From Patescibacteria group bacterium (GTDB taxonomy: Bacteria; Patescibacteriota; Minisyncoccia; Moranbacterales; DUUL01), in the NCBI GenBank assembly GCA_015493225.1, contig WGDO01000035.1:1-51933 (forward strand): DNA of 51,933 bases. Direction: 5' to 3'. The notes under the pieces were generated by a model. It searched no databases. It was not told the DNA's origin and saw nothing but the letters and a program-made list of their open reading frames with translations. This document shows positions 49,263-51,933 of this stretch, in pieces. A program made the position numbers and the translations under genes. How positions within the stretch are numbered: the stretch's first letter is position 1; each line of letters begins with the position of its first letter.

Positions 49263-50762
49263 ATGTTTACAATCTACAACACTCTCACCAACCAAAAAGA
49301 AAAATTTAAATCTTTGCATAAAGGCAAGGTTAATTTTTATTCTTGCGGACCGACCGTTTACGATTACGCACACATTGGAAATTTACGAACCTATATTTTT
49401 GCCGACACTGTAAAAAGAGTTTTGGAATTTGACGGCTATGAGGTGAAGCATATTATGAACATTACCGATGTTGGGCATTTGACCGATGATGACTTGAATC
49501 AAGCGGATAGTGGTGATGACAAAATGATTAAAGCAATGAAACGTTTGTCTGCCAAGAGTTCAGATGGTAAAGAAAAGATAATTCCAGAAACAATTGCCAA
49601 ATTTTACACTAAGGCCTTTATGGACGATATTGAAAAATTAAATTTGGAAAAAGCTAATTTTTATCCCCGAGCCACTGCCCATGTTCCCCAGATGATAAAA
49701 ATTGTCGAAGGCTTAATTGCTAAGGGATATGCCTACGAAAAAAATGGTAACGTTTTCTATGATTTAGATAAATTTCCCTCCTATGGAAAATTATCAAATA
49801 AAAAATTGGAAGAATTGAAACTGGGTGCTCGCCTAGATGACCATCCAGACAAAAAACACCCCTATGATTTTGCTCTTTGGCTTAAAGCACCAAAAAATCA
49901 TATTTTAAAATGGGACAGTCCCTGGGGAGAGGGTTATCCCGGTTGGCATATTGAATGTACGGCAATGAGTATGGAATATCTGGGTGAAACCCTGGATCTG
50001 CATACCGGTGGAGAAGATAATATTTTTCCTCACCATGAAAATGAAATTGCTCAATCGGAAGCTTACTCTAAAAAGCCTTTTTCTAATTACTGGGCTCATC
50101 CTCGTCATCTTTTAATAGATGGTAAAAAAATGTCTAAGTCCAAGGGAAATTTTTATCGCCTACAAAACATTGTGGATAAAGGCTATTCGCCTATGGCTTT
50201 TCGTCTCTTGATTTTAAGTGCTCATTATCGTTCCAATCTTAATTTTACCTGGAAAGGAATGGACCAGGCCCAAAAAAATCTAGAAAAAATAACTAAATTT
50301 GTTAATCACCTAAAGGAAAACTTGCCTGAAACAAAAAAAGAAACAAATCTAACAGAACGGTCTACTAAAACTGCTGACGATTTATTTACTGATTTGCATC
50401 CCGACGAATGTTTAGAAAAATTTTCTCTGGCTGTTAATGACGACCTCAATACTCCGTTAGCCCTGAGTATTGTTTACCGTTTAATCGGAAAGATAAATAA
50501 ACTACCAGAATTAACTCCTAAACAAGCAGAGGCGCTTTGGCAATGGTGGGAAAGAGTAAATAAAGTTTTAGGATTAAAAATAGAATCATCGAAAATCAAA
50601 GAAGAAAAAATTCCTCAAGAAATTATAGACTTATCTAGCAAACGAGAAAAGGTTAGAAAAGATAAAGATTTTGATTTAGCAGATAAATTAAGGGAGAAAA
50701 TATTAAGCAAAGGATATAACTTGGAAGACACTCCTTCTGGCCCACTTATTACTAAAAAATAA
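49263..50762 (+). CDS. cysS: Cysteinyl-tRNA synthetase
   Basis: 499 residues. Zinc ligand Cys28 in [15 protein letters not shown], with the class I HIGH motif as HIGN (37-40); further zinc-site part [10 protein letters not shown] (about 225); KMSKSKGN at about 290; helical anticodon-binding C-terminal domain ending [17 protein letters not shown]. Charges tRNA-Cys. Family length about 460-500. An insert [31 protein letters not shown] (about 75-100) is slightly longer than in E. coli. Followed after 19 bp by a small gene. Confidence 0.96.
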   Translation: MFTIYNTLTNQKEKFKSLHKGKVNFYSCGPTVYDYAHIGNLRTYIFADTVKRVLEFDGYEVKHIMNITDVGHLTDDDLNQADSGDDKMIKAMKRLSAKSSDGKEKIIPETIAKFYTKAFMDDIEKLNLEKANFYPRATAHVPQMIKIVEGLIAKGYAYEKNGNVFYDLDKFPSYGKLSNKKLEELKLGARLDDHPDKKHPYDFALWLKAPKNHILKWDSPWGEGYPGWHIECTAMSMEYLGETLDLHTGGEDNIFPHHENEIAQSEAYSKKPFSNYWAHPRHLLIDGKKMSKSKGNFYRLQNIVDKGYSPMAFRLLILSAHYRSNLNFTWKGMDQAQKNLEKITKFVNHLKENLPETKKETNLTERSTKTADDLFTDLHPDECLEKFSLAVNDDLNTPLALSIVYRLIGKINKLPELTPKQAEALWQWWERVNKVLGLKIESSKIKEEKIPQEIIDLSSKREKVRKDKDFDLADKLREKILSKGYNLEDTPSGPLITKK

Positions 50763-50781
50763 TACTTAATCATAAAATACT

Positions 50782-50985
50782 ATGGGGAAAATTACTTACT
50801 GGCTACGTAAATTAGGAATGTTACGCACTGCTAATTATACAGCCAAAAATATGGAGGAATTAAATGAAGCAACAGCCACAGATGGCGGAATGATTCAACC
50901 TCAAAAGGAAATTGACGAGAAATATAAACCAGAAGAAAATGATGGGAATAATGAGGAAAATTCTGAAATTTCTAATGAATGGTAA
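50782..50985 (+). CDS. Small acidic protein downstream of cysS
   Basis: 67 residues: basic start (MGKITYWLRKLGMLRTANYTAKN), then a very acidic Asn/Glu-rich tail. No family recognised. Same strand as cysS with a 19-bp gap and before a good terminator, so it probably ends the cysS transcript. Confidence 0.6.
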   Translation: MGKITYWLRKLGMLRTANYTAKNMEELNEATATDGGMIQPQKEIDEKYKPEENDGNNEENSEISNEW

Positions 50986-51040
50986 TTTCTTATTTATATG
51001 ATTCGTAAGTTGTGTTGAATATAAAAAATAAATTACTTAA

Positions 51041-51066
51041 AAACACACCTTCTGGTGTGTTTTTTT
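51041..51066 (+). terminator. Intrinsic terminator
   Basis: Stem AAACACACC / GGTGTGTTT with loop TTCT and a T-run, between the small gene and recR (convergent). Confidence 0.9.
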
Positions 51067-51095
51067 AGACTATAGTTTATGGTTAGATTCTCCAA

Positions 51096-51692
51096 TTACA
51101 TTTTTTTACGTCCTTCTAGCGCTGAAGAAATAGTAATTTCATCGGCATATTCAATATCTCCACCGGTGGGCATTCCTCGGCCAAGACGAGTTATTTTAAC
51201 ATCTAAATCTCGTAGGACTCTAAATAAATACAAGGCTGTAGTATCCCCATCAGTTGTTGGGTTAGTGGCAATAATTATTTCTTTTATATCTTCATTCTTT
51301 ACTCGGCGCACTAATTTATCAATATTAAGTTTTTCTATCTCTCCTTCATTCATCACGCTAAGACTTCCTCCCAAAACATAATAAAGACCATTGTAAGCTT
51401 TGGTTTTTTCAATGGAAATCACATCCAAGGGGTCTTCGGCTACACAAATTGTTTGTCGATCTCTATTGCTATTGGCACAAATCACACATTTTCCACCCTC
51501 TTCGGCAATGTGATGACAGTCCTCACAAAAGCTTAAATTAGTGGCTAACTCTCTTAAGCTATCCGCAAAATCTAACACCTTTTCTTTATCCTGTTTAAAT
51601 AAAAATAAAACTAACCTCTCCGCCATTTTTGGTCCGACGGAAGGTAGATCAGTAAAATGCTCTATTAGTTTTTGAAATGTTTTTGGAAACAT
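51096..51692 (-). CDS. recR: Recombination mediator RecR
   Basis: 198 residues, the normal length. Helix-hairpin-helix LPSVGPKMAERL (about 14-25), four-cysteine zinc finger CEDC...CVIC (about 53-71), Toprim core AEDPLDV and ATNPTTDGDTTALYL (about 80-86 and 140-154). With RecO/RecF loads RecA at gaps during DNA repair. In many bacteria dnaX and ybaB precede recR; they are not seen in the 240 bp upstream, where another fragment begins. Confidence 0.97.
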   Translation of the reverse strand: MFPKTFQKLIEHFTDLPSVGPKMAERLVLFLFKQDKEKVLDFADSLRELATNLSFCEDCHHIAEEGGKCVICANSNRDRQTICVAEDPLDVISIEKTKAYNGLYYVLGGSLSVMNEGEIEKLNIDKLVRRVKNEDIKEIIIATNPTTDGDTTALYLFRVLRDLDVKITRLGRGMPTGGDIEYADEITISSALEGRKKM

Positions 51693-51798
51693 AAAAATAA
51701 GTTACAAGATACAAATTACAAGTTACAAATAAATCACAATAACCAAAAATATACCTGTTTGAAAAATTTTGATTTTGAAATTGGGCACTGGTAACCGA

Positions 51799-51933
51799 TT
51801 AGTAGTTTTTCCCAGAATAATTTTCCCGAATATAGCTCATCCAATTATGTATTTTAGGTAGTTTACAACCAGCTAATTCTAAAGGAGATTTATTCCTTCG
51901 ACTAGGAAACTCTGATTCCTTTAAGGAATGAAA
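51799..51933 (-). CDS. Partial gene at right edge, possible transposase C-terminus
   Basis: On the minus strand an open frame enters from the right edge and ends at 51799 after 44 codons; it reads ...NKSPLELAGCKLPKIHNWMSYIRENYSGKNY. The KSPLELAG piece recalls the end of some transposases, but the family is not certain. No start is visible, as it lies outside the window. 51693-51798 shows no gene. Confidence 0.4.
   Translation of the reverse strand, partial: FHSLKESEFPSRRNKSPLELAGCKLPKIHNWMSYIRENYSGKNY

Overview
The window is AT-rich (roughly one third G+C by eye), uses the standard bacterial code with TGA as a stop, is tightly packed, and most genes lack a clear Shine-Dalgarno sequence. Gene content and style suggest a Candidate Phyla Radiation (Patescibacteria) genome: lean housekeeping set, many small envelope-glycan genes, an anaerobic ribonucleotide reductase and a type V CRISPR system. 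This placement is inference; no rRNA or ribosomal protein is present to confirm it.

Layout. 1-478: edge of a probable IS transposase and a small membrane protein. 635-3062: thymidylate-kinase-like protein and a Wzx/MATE-type flippase. 3107-3306: nested palindromic repeats. 3331-10100 (minus): trans- and cis-prenyltransferases, polyprenyl-phosphate glycosyltransferase, GT4 glycosyltransferase, flippase-like protein and a GT-C transferase, which reads as a lipid-carrier to surface-glycan pathway. 10131-10323: tRNA-Glu with a duplicated 3' end. 10768-21470: the CRISPR island. 21574-27891: rseP, frr, a BNR-repeat lipoprotein, prmC, a free-standing ncRNA candidate, a DsbA-like protein and a coiled-coil protein. 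28146-32975: metallophosphoesterase, a split anaerobic RNR, nrdR with its operator. 33124-37530: tRNA-Lys with a duplicated 3' end, then a nucleotide-sugar dehydrogenase and glycosyltransferases. 37805-51692: unknown proteins, thermonuclease, purF, membrane proteins, a three-gene operon of unknowns, GT4, rtcB, cysS and recR. A probable gene fragment lies at the right edge.

The centrepiece is a type V locus with two large RuvC effectors in tandem: a canonical Cas12a (1315 aa, all catalytic residues present) and a second protein (1136 aa) whose RuvC core carries a four-cysteine zinc ribbon instead of the Cas12a Nuc domain, best matched to Cas12a2. They are followed on the same strand by cas4, cas1, cas2, a structured leader and one array of 19 Cas12a-type repeats and 18 spacers. 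Both effectors probably share these crRNAs. Established work on Cas12a2 (RNA-triggered, collateral nuclease, abortive infection) suggests a two-layer defence of target cutting plus cell shutdown.

Other points of note: a class III ribonucleotide reductase whose glycyl-radical tail sits on a separate 100-residue zinc protein; two NrdR boxes over a good promoter upstream of nrdR; two tRNA genes each followed by a hairpin with compensating base changes and then a copy of that tRNA's own 3' end; a 54-bp palindromic repeat found three times plus a longer variant, once in frame inside a gene; three fold-back elements with perfect 28-bp terminal inverted repeats; and a ~176-nt promoter-to-terminator RNA that could be a 6S RNA.
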